A stretch of 5,144 nucleotides of DNA from the NCBI GenBank assembly GCA_020427865.1, contig JAGQNX010000053.1:1-5144 (forward strand), given 5' to 3'. Both the position numbers and the translations under genes were made by a program. The first letter of the stretch is position 1. Every line of letters starts with the position of its first letter. The notes beneath the pieces are model-generated. The model was given only the letters and a program-made list of their open reading frames with translations. It did not search any database and had not been told where the DNA came from. Positions 4,880 to 5,144 of this stretch are shown piece by piece. This DNA comes from a candidate division WWE3 bacterium. Lineage in GTDB: Bacteria > Patescibacteriota > WWE3 > UBA101185 > UBA10185.

Positions 4880-5144
4880 ATGATCAATTTGCCCACAAAA
4901 AAATCCAAAAAACCTAAAAGTATAGTTTTGTATATGTTACATATACCCATGTTGCTCTTGTTGGTAGCGGTTTTGTTTGTTACAGCGTTTGCCTCGTCTA
5001 AAGTTACAACTCGAGTAATGGATAACGAAACCGCTAGTGTATTAAGTAAAGGCAGTGGCAAAGATGGTGATGATGATAAAGACGATGATAGAGATGATGA
5101 CAAGGACGATGATAAAGACGATGATAAGGATGAAGACAGAGATG
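4880..5144 (+). CDS. exported or membrane-anchored protein with KDDD repeats (3' end outside window)
   Basis: The frame from ATG 4880 stays open to the window end (88 full codons). Residues 1-14 are Lys-rich (seven-residue core KKSKKPK), followed by a hydrophobic stretch at about 15-38 that ends VTAFASS. This is a classical secretion signal, with a likely signal peptidase I site after Ala-Phe-Ala, or else an N-terminal anchor. Residues 39-60 form a short linker, and from 61 onward the chain is Lys/Arg plus Asp only, in a four-residue repeat of the type K-D-D-D, continuing past the edge. An in-frame TAG at 4868 rules out an upstream start. The mature part is expected outside the membrane as a highly charged, extended spacer or a cation-binding segment; whether a folded domain follows cannot be seen. 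The gene is divergent from the VTT-domain gene, 53 bases away. I do not recognise the family. Confidence 0.75.
   Translation, partial: MINLPTKKSKKPKSIVLYMLHIPMLLLLVAVLFVTAFASSKVTTRVMDNETASVLSKGSGKDGDDDKDDDRDDDKDDDKDDDKDEDRD
5060..5144 (+). repeat. 12-base coding tandem repeat (Lys/Arg-Asp-Asp-Asp units)
   Basis: An imperfect tandem repeat with a 12-base period, typified by AAAGACGATGAT, runs from 5060 to the window end and continues beyond it. At the protein level the units are KDGD, DDKD-phase variants and then regular KDDD, RDDD, KDDD, KDDD and KDED. Synonymous GAT/GAC and AAA/AAG/AGA changes between copies show that the amino-acid pattern is kept more strictly than the DNA, which suggests selection on the protein. 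Confidence 0.85.

Noticed and set aside
4861..5103. Minus-strand frame beginning with Ser/Leu repeats opposite the KDDD repeat
   Set aside because: The Ser-rich start is only the complement of the Asp-rich repeat; the plus-strand frame has a signal peptide, a promoter and synonymous variation that fit a real gene.

Overview
The window is a low-GC, extremely compact stretch of a small bacterial genome. About 96% of it is coding, intergenic gaps run from 2 to 65 bases, and the genes alternate strands, so most look like single-gene transcription units. TGG is used for Trp and no in-frame TGA occurs, so the standard bacterial code fits. The compactness, the stand-alone enzymes, a VTT/DedA-like membrane protein and several surface-type proteins of unknown function suggest a Candidate Phyla Radiation (Patescibacteria) genome, perhaps Microgenomates-like. 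That placement is inference from style; no phylogenetic marker is present.

Layout: (1) at the left edge, the first codons of a possible gene (minus, 1-17) lie just downstream of an unrecognised 232-residue protein (minus, 33-731). (2) A divergent 53-residue Cys-rich, acidic microprotein follows (plus, 797-958). (3) A short GH1 beta-glycosidase (minus, 965-2152) converges on it. (4) Peptide methionine-(R)-S-oxide reductase MsrB (plus, 2193-2558) is divergent from the glycosidase. (5) Next comes a 519-residue single-pass membrane protein (plus, 2578-4137) with a very long Ser/Thr-rich acidic disordered N-terminal region and a small extracytoplasmic domain. (6) A VTT/DedA/TVP38-type membrane protein (minus, 4140-4826) converges on it. 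(7) At the right edge begins a secreted or anchored protein (plus, from 4880, incomplete) whose export signal is followed by a Lys-Asp-Asp-Asp tetrapeptide repeat.

The most consistent non-coding signal concerns the gene starts. All seven well-supported genes have a -10-like hexamer ending exactly 6 or 7 bases before the ATG, and six of the seven have no Shine-Dalgarno sequence at a normal distance. This predicts that transcription starts at or next to the A of the start codon, meaning leaderless mRNAs for every gene. The same rule selects ATG 797 over an upstream GTG at 770 for the small Cys-rich gene.

No tRNA, rRNA, CRISPR array, insertion sequence or convincing intrinsic terminator was seen. 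The genes do not form an obvious pathway. Three of the seven encode membrane or exported proteins; MsrB is a methionine-repair enzyme and the GH1 enzyme acts on sugars in the cytoplasm.
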